NCBI RefSeq assembly: GCF_933509905.1
Contig: NZ_OW150024.1
Location: forward strand, 1,352,001 to 1,416,000
Direction: 5' to 3'
Length of the DNA stretch: 64,000 bases
Origin: Trichlorobacter ammonificans
GTDB taxonomy: Bacteria; Desulfobacterota; Desulfuromonadia; Geobacterales; Pseudopelobacteraceae
Shown here: one piece after another, positions 16,383-24,127 of the stretch
Numbering within the stretch: the first letter of the stretch is position 1
How the letters are laid out: every line of letters begins with the position of its first letter
Notes under the pieces: generated by a model
What the model was told of the DNA's origin: nothing
Databases searched by the model: none
Seen by the model: only the letters and a program-made list of their open reading frames with translations
Position numbers and translations under genes: made by a program

Positions 16383-17194
16383 CCGTTTCCTATCCCCGCC
16401 CCCGCAAGGCCCTGGGACAGAACTTCCTGACCGACGGCAACATTGTCGCCAAAATCCTGCGTGCAGCCGACATCGGCCCCGGCGACAACGTGCTCGAAGT
16501 GGGACCGGGGCGGGGAGCGCTAACCGAACTGCTGGCACGGAAGGCAGGACGTGTCACTGCCATTGAGTTCGACCGTGACTTGGCCGAAATTCTCCGGCAG
16601 CGTTTCAGGGATACACCGGCAGTGACCATTCACGAACAGGATGTTCTCAAGGTTGATTTTGCCTCGCTGCTGGGGAATGAGCGGTGGAAAGTGGTGGCCA
16701 ATCTGCCCTACAACATCTCCACTCCGGTACTGTTCAGGTTTCTGGAGGAACGCCACTGCTTTTCCCGGCTGGTGCTGATGCTGCAGAAGGAGGTGGGAGA
16801 ACGCCTGGCCGCGCCGCCGGACTGTGGCGACTACGGTATCGTTACGGTACTGCTGGGGCTGTGGTTCGAGATACGGCGGGAGTTTCCGGTGCCGCCGGGC
16901 TGTTTCTATCCGGTGCCCAGGGTCGATTCGGTGGTGGTGTCGCTGGTACCGCGACCGCAGCCGCTGGCACCGGTTCCCGATCAGCAGCTCTTCGAGCGGG
17001 TGGTGCGGGCTGCCTTTGCCCAGCGCCGCAAAACGTTGCACAACTGCCTGAAGGCTGCCGGACTGGCCGATCCGGCGACACTGGCCCGTGCGCTGGAGCA
17101 CTGCGGCATCGACGGAAGACGACGGGGAGAGACCCTCACCATTGCCGAGTTTGCCGCCCTGGCAACTGGACTGGCAGCGCCTGCCGCACCATGA
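16379..17194 (+). CDS. rsmA: 16S rRNA dimethyladenosine transferase RsmA (KsgA)
   Basis: A 271-residue SAM-dependent methyltransferase that dimethylates A1518 and A1519 of 16S rRNA late in 30S assembly. Seen: RKALGQNFLTD near the N-terminus, the SAM loop VLEVGPGRGALTE (about 40-52), and the catalytic NLPYNIS motif (about 109). The C-terminal helical domain includes RKTLHNCLK. The start lies in an ATGA overlap with tsaD. A compact bidirectional terminator follows at once. Confidence 0.96.
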   Translation: MTVSYPRPRKALGQNFLTDGNIVAKILRAADIGPGDNVLEVGPGRGALTELLARKAGRVTAIEFDRDLAEILRQRFRDTPAVTIHEQDVLKVDFASLLGNERWKVVANLPYNISTPVLFRFLEERHCFSRLVLMLQKEVGERLAAPPDCGDYGIVTVLLGLWFEIRREFPVPPGCFYPVPRVDSVVVSLVPRPQPLAPVPDQQLFERVVRAAFAQRRKTLHNCLKAAGLADPATLARALEHCGIDGRRRGETLTIAEFAALATGLAAPAAP

Positions 17195-17222
17195 AAAAAA
17201 CCGCCGTTTCCGGCGGTTTTTT
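17194..17222. terminator. Bidirectional terminator between rsmA and the mucR-like gene
   Basis: CCGCCG and CGGCGG pair across TTTC and are flanked by a run of As on one side and Ts on the other, so the hairpin works on both strands. It touches the rsmA stop codon. Confidence 0.9.
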
Positions 17223-17244
17223 GTGTCCAGCTTGACGGTGCGTT

Positions 17245-17790
17245 TTACTTCTTCGGTGCCTTGGGAGCAGCGGTTTTGCGAGGCTTGGGAGTAGCCTTGG
17301 GAGCCTTTGTCGTGACGGCCTTTGACTTGACGGCAGCCGGTGCCGCCTTGGCGGCAGCCAGCCGTTCCAGGCGAGCCATCCGTCCTTTGGCAAGATTCTC
17401 ACCCAGGTTGTTATTGAGAGCTGCCTGGCGACGGGCTTCCGAGTAGTTCTTGGCGGCCAGGGGGGTGCCGGCGGGAAGCTTGAACTGTTTGCGATAGGCA
17501 GCCGGCTTCATATCATGGGCCTGCTTCAGGTGACGCGACAGCGTCTTGAAGCCGCCCTTGCCGCAGATCAGGCAGACGATCTGATCCTTCTGGATCGATT
17601 TTTTCGGATTGACAACAGCCGGCGTCTCCTGGGCAGCGCCGGTACCCTCGGAGCCCGGCTCGGCATCCAGGTTTTTCAATGCCTGATAAACCTTCTGAAT
17701 TTCAAGCAGCAGCTCGTCGGACGACATTTCAACCGATGCCGCGTGCGAAGATACGATATTGGCGGTAAGCTCGACAAGAATTGATGACAT
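17245..17790 (-). CDS. Ros/MucR-family zinc-finger regulator with Lys/Ala/Pro tail
   Basis: A 181-residue DNA-binding protein. The N-terminal helix (SSILVELTANIVSSHA), the single zinc finger CLICGKGGFKTLSRHLKQAH (about residues 72-91) and the following HDMKPAAYRKQFKLP motif are diagnostic of Ros/MucR proteins. These bind AT-rich DNA and, in alphaproteobacteria, act as H-NS-like silencers. The last 45 residues are almost only Lys, Ala, Pro, Thr and Arg, resembling histone H1 or AlgP tails; this extends the usual family length of about 140-150. The start at 17790 is chosen by family alignment; the open frame begins 25 codons earlier. The gene faces a divergent promoter region of about 210 bases, where autoregulation is plausible. 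Confidence 0.86.
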   Translation of the reverse strand: MSSILVELTANIVSSHAASVEMSSDELLLEIQKVYQALKNLDAEPGSEGTGAAQETPAVVNPKKSIQKDQIVCLICGKGGFKTLSRHLKQAHDMKPAAYRKQFKLPAGTPLAAKNYSEARRQAALNNNLGENLAKGRMARLERLAAAKAAPAAVKSKAVTTKAPKATPKPRKTAAPKAPKK

Positions 17791-17941
17791 GGCTTTATTC
17801 CCTGTCCTTTCCAGTTTATTGTTATGAATATCAGTTCGTTTAGCAGCAACCTTCACGGAAGGCAACTGTTTTTCCGTATAGTAACATCATTCAGTACAAT
17901 TTTATTGATGGAGTGCATGACCGGTATCGATTGAGAAGCTC

Positions 17942-17969
17942 TTGCGAGGCTGCCGGTTTAGCGTATACT
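17942..17969 (+). promoter_or_regulatory. Putative promoter for the DUF362 operon
   Basis: TTGCGA (17942-17947) and TATACT (17964-17969) with a 16-base spacer lie 33 bases before ATG 18003. A small dyad CGAA-N4-TTCG (17974-17985) lies just after the -10 and could be an operator. Confidence 0.42.
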
Positions 17970-18002
17970 TAATCGAACGTTTTCGAGCAGAGGAGTTCAG
18001 TC

Positions 18003-18887
18003 ATGGATAGACGCAGCTTTCTCAAGTCTGCCGGTGTTGGGGCATTGTTTGCACCCGTTTTGGCCAAGCAAGTATTCGCCGCTCCGGAGCAGCCGCTGGT
18101 TGCGGTTGCCGAAGGAAAGGATTATCCCGGTATCACCCGTAAAGCGATCAATGCCCTGGGAGGCATGAAACGGTTTGTCAAAACCGGTGACACGGTGGTG
18201 GTGAAGCCGAACATCGGCTGGGACCGTTCGGTGGATTTGGCGGCCAATACCCATCCGCAGGTGGTGCGTGCCGTGGTGGAGGAGTGCCTGGCCGCCGGTG
18301 CCAGGCGGGTCAAGGTCTTTGACCATACCTGCAACGATCCGCGTCGCTGTTACGTGAACAGCGGTATGGAGGCGGCCCTCAAGGGGATGAGGCAGGTTGA
18401 ACTGAAACAACTGGAACCGGAACGATTCAGGAAGGTCGCCCTTAACGGACAGTTCCTCAAGGAGTGGGAGCTGTACGACGAGGCTCTGTCCGCCAACGTC
18501 TACATCAATGTTCCCATCGCCAAGCACCACGGCCTCTCCCGCTTGACCCTGGGACTGAAGAACGTGATGGGGATCATGGGGGGGAATCGCGGGTACACCC
18601 ACCGCAACCTCGATACGGCGCTGGCTGACGTGAACAGCTTCTTCAAACCCCACCTGACCATCATCGACGCCACCCGCATTCTGACCGCCCACGGCCCGCA
18701 AGGGGGTAACATCGCCGATGTCAAGGTGCTCAATACCGTCATCGCTTCGCGGGATGTGGTGGCGGCAGATGCCTTCGCCACCACCCTGTTCGGTCTGAAG
18801 CCTGCGGACATTGCGGTGACGGTGGCGGCCCACAAACGGGGGCTGGGTGAGATGAATCTGAACAACGTCAAGGTTGTGCGGGTCTGA
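18003..18887 (+). CDS. DUF362 protein with Tat signal
   Basis: A 294-residue protein with a twin-arginine export signal (DRRSFLKSAGVGALF, signal about 1-26). The rest is a DUF362 domain: VVVKPNIGWDR near residue 63, GARRVKVFDHTCNDPRRC near 100, NVPIAKHHGLSRLTLGLKN near 170, and DATRILTAHGPQGGN near 220. DUF362 proteins often accompany ferredoxin-like proteins and are thought to bind or use metal or iron-sulfur clusters; the biochemical role is not known. Only 3 bases separate it from the polyferredoxin gene, so the two are one unit. Tat export implies folding or cofactor loading in the cytoplasm before transport. Confidence 0.83.
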   Translation: MDRRSFLKSAGVGALFAPVLAKQVFAAPEQPLVAVAEGKDYPGITRKAINALGGMKRFVKTGDTVVVKPNIGWDRSVDLAANTHPQVVRAVVEECLAAGARRVKVFDHTCNDPRRCYVNSGMEAALKGMRQVELKQLEPERFRKVALNGQFLKEWELYDEALSANVYINVPIAKHHGLSRLTLGLKNVMGIMGGNRGYTHRNLDTALADVNSFFKPHLTIIDATRILTAHGPQGGNIADVKVLNTVIASRDVVAADAFATTLFGLKPADIAVTVAAHKRGLGEMNLNNVKVVRV

Positions 18888-18890
18888 GGA

Positions 18891-20432
18891 ATGAAGCGTT
18901 CTCCGGCCCGGGTTTCGCAGCTCCTGTTTCTGCTCCTCTTTTTGCTTCTGTTTCTGCAGACCGAGTACCGGGGGGCGGACGAGATCAACGCCGCAGTCAA
19001 CGCCTTTTTCCGGGCCGACCCGCTGGTGCTGGTCAGTTACCTGCTGGCGGCGAAATCCTGGAGCTGGCTTTTGCTGCCGGCCCTGCTGCTGGTGGTTGCA
19101 ACGTTGCTGCTGGGGCGGTTCTTCTGCGGCTGGGTCTGTCCCCTGGGAACGGTTCTCGACCTGCTGGCACCGAAGCAGCGGCCCCGGGGCGGGCTCGTCA
19201 TTTCGTCATCGCTGAAATACTGGCTGCTGCTGCCGCTGCTGACGGCCTCCCTCTTCGGCCTCAACCTCTCCGGCTTGCTGGACCCACTGGCCATCCTGGT
19301 ACGGGGGCTGACCTTTTTCCTGCATCCGCTGCTGGGGGAGGCGGTCCGGGAGGGGTGGGTCGGGCTGTATCGTACCATTGGCGAGCAGCGCGACACCCTG
19401 AATCCGGCCTACGAACTGCTGCGCAGCCATGTCCTGCCGTTTCGCGATACCGTCTACCCCCTGGCCCTCTTCTCCATGCTGCTTTTGACGGCAATCATCC
19501 TGCTGGAACGGCTGGAGGCCCGTGCCTGGTGCCGCCATCTCTGTCCGCTGGGAACGCTGCTGGGCTGGCTGGCCCGTTGTACTCCTTTTCGACGGACGCC
19601 GAAGGGTCTGTGCGCCGACTGTGGCCAGTGTCGTGCGCTCTGTACCATGACCTTTGACCAGGGGCAGCTTGACAAGGAGCTGTGTACGCACTGTATGGAC
19701 TGTCGGCGGGGCTGTCCCCACGACCGGATTTCATTCAAGCCGGCCCTGGCGGGGTGGGGCAGGCCGCAGCCGCTGCTGCCGGAGCGGCGGCTGCTGCTGG
19801 GGGGAATGGCCTCGGGGGTGTTGCTGGCTCTGCCGGCACGCTTCCGCTCCCCGGAGACGACGCCGACGCTGCTGCGGCCACCCGGTGTGCGCGATGAAAC
19901 GGAATTCCTGGAAAAATGCGTGCGGTGCGGTGAATGCATGAAGGTCTGCCTGAAAAGTGCGCTCTATCCGGCTGCCTGGCAGTCCGGCTATGCCGGTCTG
20001 TACACACCCCTGGTTATTCCCCGGCTGGGCTACTGCGAATACAACTGCACCCTCTGCGGTCAGGTCTGCCCCACCGGGGCCATTCCCAACCTGCCGGTGG
20101 CGGACAAACGGCGGGAGGTGATCGGCAAGGCGGTGTTCGTCAAGGATCACTGCCTGCCCTTTGCACGAAAGATGGACTGTATCGTCTGCGAGGAACACTG
20201 CCCCATACCGGCCAAAGCGATCCGTTCGCGGGAGGTTACGGTGCGGAATCATGACGGCAGAACAGTGGTGGTGAAGGAGCCCTACGTGGTGGAGGAGATC
20301 TGTAACGGCTGCGGTATCTGCGAATATGTCTGTCCGGTGGAAACCGGGGCCGGCATCAGGGTCTATGCGGTGAAGAACCGTGCGCCGAGCAGTGGTGACC
20401 TGCAGCGCTCCGAAAATTCATTGCCGTACTGA
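18891..20432 (+). CDS. NapH/NapG-like membrane polyferredoxin
   Basis: A 513-residue protein that looks like a NapH-type membrane ferredoxin joined to a NapG/MauM-type ferredoxin. The N-terminal half has about four membrane segments and the paired CGWVCPLG (about 80) and CRHLCPLG (about 212) motifs. Then follow two 4Fe-4S motifs around CADCGQCRALC and CTHCMDCRRGC. A second hydrophobic stretch (about 295-312) leads to four more Cys clusters (CVRCGECMKVC, CTLCGQVCPTG, CIVCEEHCP, CNGCGICEYVC). It is predicted to pass electrons across or along the membrane. With the Tat-exported DUF362 protein upstream it probably forms a redox module for an unknown acceptor; no reductase gene is adjacent. Confidence 0.85.
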   Translation: MKRSPARVSQLLFLLLFLLLFLQTEYRGADEINAAVNAFFRADPLVLVSYLLAAKSWSWLLLPALLLVVATLLLGRFFCGWVCPLGTVLDLLAPKQRPRGGLVISSSLKYWLLLPLLTASLFGLNLSGLLDPLAILVRGLTFFLHPLLGEAVREGWVGLYRTIGEQRDTLNPAYELLRSHVLPFRDTVYPLALFSMLLLTAIILLERLEARAWCRHLCPLGTLLGWLARCTPFRRTPKGLCADCGQCRALCTMTFDQGQLDKELCTHCMDCRRGCPHDRISFKPALAGWGRPQPLLPERRLLLGGMASGVLLALPARFRSPETTPTLLRPPGVRDETEFLEKCVRCGECMKVCLKSALYPAAWQSGYAGLYTPLVIPRLGYCEYNCTLCGQVCPTGAIPNLPVADKRREVIGKAVFVKDHCLPFARKMDCIVCEEHCPIPAKAIRSREVTVRNHDGRTVVVKEPYVVEEICNGCGICEYVCPVETGAGIRVYAVKNRAPSSGDLQRSENSLPY

Positions 20433-20440
20433 AATTAGTT

Positions 20441-20494
20441 CTACTTCACGGCTTCCCTCCCCCCAGAGGGGGAGGGGTCGGGAGGGGGAAGTAG
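20441..20494. repeat. G/C-run palindromic element
   Basis: A 54-base imperfect palindrome bounded by CTACTTC and GAAGTAG. Its core is CCCTCCCCCC, AGA and GGGGGAGGGG, with a further G-rich segment. It has the form of a dispersed intergenic palindromic (REP-like) unit and cannot code. Only one copy is seen in this window. Confidence 0.5.
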
Positions 20495-20527
20495 AATGCA
20501 ACAAAGTAGAAACAAAATATCGCCGTC

Positions 20528-20571
20528 AAAAACAATCGGGCATTGAAACGACTCTCCGTTCAATGCCCGAT
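20528..20571 (-). terminator. Intrinsic terminator for the aspartate aminotransferase operon
   Basis: ATCGGGCATTGAA and TTCAATGCCCGAT form a perfect 13-bp stem (20535-20571) with an 11-base loop. On the minus strand it is followed by TGTTTTTGA, giving a U-rich tail after the aminotransferase gene. On the plus strand no T-run follows. Confidence 0.8.
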
Positions 20572-20600
20572 GGTGTATGTGAAGTACCCTTCTATAAAGA

Positions 20601-21800
20601 CTACTTCAGGTTTTTGATCGCCTCTTCGATCCGGTCCATCCCCTTCTTGATGTTCTCCATGCTTATGGCGTAGGAAAGGCGGGCGTAGCGGTCGTCACCG
20701 AAGGCAACTCCCGGCACCAGGGCCACTTTTGCATCCTCCAGCAGATAGGCGGCAAAATCCGAGGAGTTTTCGATCTTCTTGCCGGCCGGAGTGGTCTTGC
20801 CGTACACCCCCGAGAAGTTGGGGAAGACGTAGAAGGCGCCGTTGGACTTGAAGCAGGAAACCCCCGGCATGGCGTTCAGGCGGTCCACAATGTAGGTGCG
20901 GCGTTTTTCGAACTCCACACACATGGCGGCCACGGCGTCCTGAGAGCCGTTCAGTGCTTCCACCGAGGCCTTCTGGGCAATGGAGGTGGCGTTGCTGGTG
21001 GACTGGGACTGCATCTTGGTCATGGCGGCCATCAGTTCCTTGGGACCGCAGGCGTAGCCGATCCGCCAGCCGGTCATGGCGTAGGTCTTCGAGACGCCGT
21101 TGACCACGATGGTACGGGACTTGAGTTCCGGCACCACCTGGGCGATGGTGTAGAAGGTGAGGCCGTCATAGATCAGGCGCTCGTAAATGTCGTCGGCAAC
21201 CACCAGCACCTGCTCGTGCTTGAGCAGGACGTTACCCAGGGCAGCCAGTTCCTCCTTGCTGTAGGTGGAGCCGGTGGGGTTGCAGGGGGAGTTGAGGATC
21301 AGGTACCTGGTCTTGGGGGTAATGGCTTTCTCCAGTTGCTCCGGGGTGATCTTGAAGCCGGTGGACTCGTCGGTCATGATGAAGACCGGGGTGCCGCCGG
21401 CCAGCACCACCTGGTCCGGATAGGATACCCAGTAGGGGCCTGGGATGATGACTTCGTCGCCTTCCTGGATCAGGGCCTGGGAGATGTTGTACAGGGTATG
21501 CTTGGCGCCACAGGCCACGGAGATTTCATCACGGGTGTACTCCAGGCCGTGATCCCGCTTCATCTTGGCGATGATGGCGTCTTTCAGGTCGTCGGCGCCG
21601 CCAACCGGCATGTAGCGGGTGAATCCGGCGTCGATCGCCTTCTTGCCGGCCTCGCGGATGTTTTCCGGCGTATCGAAATCAGGCTCGCCTGCGCCGAAGC
21701 CGACGACATCGACCCCTTGGGCCTTGAGGGCCTTGGCCTTGGCGTCAATGGCAAGGGTGGGTGAGGGTTGGATCTTGTTGACGCGATCTGCGAGTTTCAT
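20601..21800 (-). CDS. aspC: Class I PLP-dependent aminotransferase (aspartate aminotransferase type)
   Basis: A 399-residue fold-type I aminotransferase, probably interconverting aspartate and oxaloacetate. Visible are GAGEPDFDTPENI near residue 37, YMPVGG (substrate region), NSPCNPTGSTYSKEEL near 170 and the PLP lysine in NGVSKTYAMTGWRIGY near 235, with the phosphate-binding Arg following. This is the 1-beta subgroup typical of bacteria other than enterics. AGGAGG precedes the start. It is the last gene of the rsmD-coaD-aspC minus-strand run, 23 bases after coaD. Exact substrate range (Asp, aromatic, prephenate) is not readable. Confidence 0.9.
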   Translation of the reverse strand: MKLADRVNKIQPSPTLAIDAKAKALKAQGVDVVGFGAGEPDFDTPENIREAGKKAIDAGFTRYMPVGGADDLKDAIIAKMKRDHGLEYTRDEISVACGAKHTLYNISQALIQEGDEVIIPGPYWVSYPDQVVLAGGTPVFIMTDESTGFKITPEQLEKAITPKTRYLILNSPCNPTGSTYSKEELAALGNVLLKHEQVLVVADDIYERLIYDGLTFYTIAQVVPELKSRTIVVNGVSKTYAMTGWRIGYACGPKELMAAMTKMQSQSTSNATSIAQKASVEALNGSQDAVAAMCVEFEKRRTYIVDRLNAMPGVSCFKSNGAFYVFPNFSGVYGKTTPAGKKIENSSDFAAYLLEDAKVALVPGVAFGDDRYARLSYAISMENIKKGMDRIEEAIKNLK

Positions 21801-21823
21801 ACTGCCTCCTTGTGTGTAGTCGA

Positions 21824-22339
21824 TCAGACTGAATCGGCGGACTGGCTGCCGGTAAGACCGTACTTCTTCTGCATGGCCGCCTTGACTTCGGCGGGAACGA
21901 AACTGTCCACGTTGCCTCCCAGAGAGCAGACTTCCCGGACGATGGAGGAAGAGAGGTAGCCGTACTGTACCGAGGTCATCATGAAGAGGGTCTCGACGTC
22001 GTGGCTGATGCTGTTGTTCATCTGCGCGATCTGAAATTCATACTCGAAATCGGAGATGGCCCGCAGGCCGCGAACCACCACGTGGGCGTTTTTTGAAGCA
22101 ACATAATCTATCAGAAGGCCGCTGAAGGTGTCAACGGAGACCCGTTGCTCGTCCTTGAGCACCGAGCGGATCAGGGCGATCCGCTCGTCAATGCCGAATA
22201 GGGCGTTTTTCTGGGAGTTGCGGGCAACCGCTACGATGACGTGTTCGAAAATCCTGAGGCTGCGCTTGATGATGTCCAGGTGTCCGTAGGTGATCGGGTC
22301 GAAAGAGCCGGGATAGATGGCGATTCTGCTATGGGGCAT
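21824..22339 (-). CDS. coaD: Phosphopantetheine adenylyltransferase
   Basis: A 171-residue nucleotidyltransferase catalysing the penultimate step of coenzyme A synthesis (4'-phosphopantetheine plus ATP to dephospho-CoA). YPGSFDPITYGHLDII near the N-terminus holds the T/HxGH motif, VVRGLRAISDFEYEFQ is the usual middle motif and YGYLSSSIVRE the C-terminal one. The start at 22339 is fixed by the family N-terminus and overlaps rsmD by 11 bases, a common gene order. The C-terminal tail is slightly longer than average. Confidence 0.96.
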   Translation of the reverse strand: MPHSRIAIYPGSFDPITYGHLDIIKRSLRIFEHVIVAVARNSQKNALFGIDERIALIRSVLKDEQRVSVDTFSGLLIDYVASKNAHVVVRGLRAISDFEYEFQIAQMNNSISHDVETLFMMTSVQYGYLSSSIVREVCSLGGNVDSFVPAEVKAAMQKKYGLTGSQSADSV

Positions 22340-22898
22340 GGCGTGCCTCCGTGGTGAAGAATAGGATGGCCGTGTCGCCGTAGACGCGGCGATCATGGAG
22401 GGTACAGCTGCCGATCCGTTCAGGCAGTTGGCTTCGGCTGTCCGTTTCCATGACCAGCGTTCCGCCGGGTTCCATTAACCGGTCCGCGACCTGCTCCAGA
22501 ATCGTGGTCTGCAGGCCGGAGTCATAGGGGGGGTCGAGCAGTGCCAGGGTAAAACGCCGGCCATCGTCGGCAAGACGCTCTATGGCCCGTAATGCATCCT
22601 GCCTGAGTACGGTGGCGTCGGTGTCGCAGCCGGTGCGGGAAAGATTGGCCTGCAGAGCCTCAAGTGCCGGACGGTTCTTTTCGACAAAGACGCAGGATGC
22701 GGAACCGCGGGAGAGGGCTTCGATTCCCAGAGCACCGCTGCCGGCGAAAAGATCCAGCACATGTGCTGCTTCGAGCAGGCCTGCATGCTCGAGAATGTTG
22801 AACAGCGCTTCCTTGACCCGGTCGGTGGTGGGGCGCGTGGTGGTACCTCGTGGTGCCGTAAGCTTCAGACCGCCCGCTCTGCCGGAGATAACCCGCAC
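22329..22898 (-). CDS. rsmD: 16S rRNA (guanine966-N2)-methyltransferase RsmD
   Basis: A 189-residue SAM-dependent methyltransferase acting on 16S rRNA G966. MRVISGRAGGLKL, RPTTDRVKEALFNIL, the SAM motif VLDLFAGSGALGIEALSRG and the catalytic LLDPPYDSG are all present. The GTG start at 22898 has GAGGTGA a few bases upstream. It is the first gene of the run leading to coaD and the aminotransferase. Confidence 0.94.
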   Translation of the reverse strand: MRVISGRAGGLKLTAPRGTTTRPTTDRVKEALFNILEHAGLLEAAHVLDLFAGSGALGIEALSRGSASCVFVEKNRPALEALQANLSRTGCDTDATVLRQDALRAIERLADDGRRFTLALLDPPYDSGLQTTILEQVADRLMEPGGTLVMETDSRSQLPERIGSCTLHDRRVYGDTAILFFTTEARHAP

Positions 22899-23090
22899 CG
22901 TCTTTCACCTCGTTGTAACACATGGTTTGTAACGCCTGCTCGTGTGACGCGCCAGGCGAACCCTACCTGAGGGGTCGGCAGCTGTCAAGGTACAACGGCT
23001 TAATCGCAACTACCGGAAAAGTTATCTTTTCAGACGCGTTGTGACTTGCTATATATGCAAAAGTACTTTAATCCGACGGGAGACCGTTCC

Positions 23091-23975
23091 ATGGAAACCG
23101 ACAAGTTGACTACGGCCCGCGCCATCATGAAGGGATTCACGGTCCTGCCCACCGTTCCCGCCGCCGCGGCCAAGGCGATCAGGCTGCTGAACGAGGATGA
23201 TGTCGACATGGGGGCCGTTGCCGACGTCATGCTGTCGGACCAGGTACTGGCCGCCCGGGTGATCCGGATCGTCAACTCCCCCCTCTGCAAGGTGATGGGC
23301 CAGATCCAGTCGGTCCGTCAGGCCTTGGTGTATCTGGGGCCGCAGCGGGTCTTCGAGATCATTCTCACCTCCTGCTTTCTGGAGGTAACCGATACCAACA
23401 ACCGCAGTCCGCTGCGCATCCAGGACTGTTGGGAGCATGCCTTCGGAGTGGGGCTGGTGGCCCGCCGTCTGGCAGAGTCGATCGGCTATCCCCAGCCGGA
23501 AAAAGCGTACGTTGCCGGCATTCTGCACGATGTTGGCGAAGTGATTCTGAGCCAGCACCGCCGCCAGGAGTATATGCGGGCCATGGTACTGGCAAAGGAC
23601 GAGGGGATCGATCTCTACGACGCCGAGGTGCGGGTGTTCGGTACCAGCCATGCCGAGGTGGGCCGTCTGCTGGGAGAACAGTGGAATTTTCCCCAGGAGT
23701 TCGTGGAGGTGATTTCACTGCACCATGATTCGAACCTCGGCGTGCTTCCGCCGCTGACCCTGCTGGTGGCCCTGGCCGACCGCTTCTGTATCGGCGTGGG
23801 CTTAAGCAGCATGGGAGAGCAAAACACCAACAAGATACTGGGCTGCGCCGATGCGGTACGCCTGATGCAGGAGCATCTGCCCCACGTCGGCAGTTGCGAC
23901 TTCGATTCCCTGATGATTTCAATGGAAGGCCTGACCGATGAGGTCAGTTGTGCCGTGGAATCCATCTATTCCTGA
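23091..23975 (+). CDS. HDOD-domain signalling protein
   Basis: A 294-residue protein built on an HDOD domain, a catalytically dead relative of HD phosphohydrolases used in signalling. LPTVPAAAAKAIRLLNEDD near residue 17 and the HDVGEVIL segment near 160 show the fold: the HD dipeptide is kept here, but other metal ligands seem missing. It continues with HAEVGRLLGEQWNFPQEFVEVISLHHD. HDOD proteins in this phylum are often linked to chemosensory or second-messenger pathways; no partner gene lies adjacent. ATG 23091 follows GGGAGA and is preferred to the longer frame from 23046. Confidence 0.86.
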   Translation: METDKLTTARAIMKGFTVLPTVPAAAAKAIRLLNEDDVDMGAVADVMLSDQVLAARVIRIVNSPLCKVMGQIQSVRQALVYLGPQRVFEIILTSCFLEVTDTNNRSPLRIQDCWEHAFGVGLVARRLAESIGYPQPEKAYVAGILHDVGEVILSQHRRQEYMRAMVLAKDEGIDLYDAEVRVFGTSHAEVGRLLGEQWNFPQEFVEVISLHHDSNLGVLPPLTLLVALADRFCIGVGLSSMGEQNTNKILGCADAVRLMQEHLPHVGSCDFDSLMISMEGLTDEVSCAVESIYS

Positions 23976-23988
23976 GCGTGTCATTCCT

Positions 23989-24043
23989 GCCGACTGGCAG
24001 AGCATGATCCGGTTATGAACCGCTACATGCTCTGCCAGCCGGC
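23989..24043. repeat. Long nested inverted repeat between convergent genes
   Basis: GCCGACTGGCAGAGCATG and CATGCTCTGCCAGCCGGC pair over 18 positions with a single A-C mismatch. The 19-base loop holds its own small stem (CGGTT/AACCG). It lies between the HDOD and helicase genes. There is no T-run on either strand, so it is not a standard intrinsic terminator. Confidence 0.65.
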
Positions 24044-24127
24044 GTGTCGATACCACTCCCGCATGCAACCGGGCGTCGCCGCCCCGCGTCCCTCTGCGCC
24101 CATAGTAGATTCAGGTTTTCTCAGGAG

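Noticed and set aside
20380-20673. 97-codon plus-strand frame between the polyferredoxin and the aminotransferase genes
   Set aside because: It runs through a palindromic element, a terminator and the 3' end of a convergent gene; non-coding.
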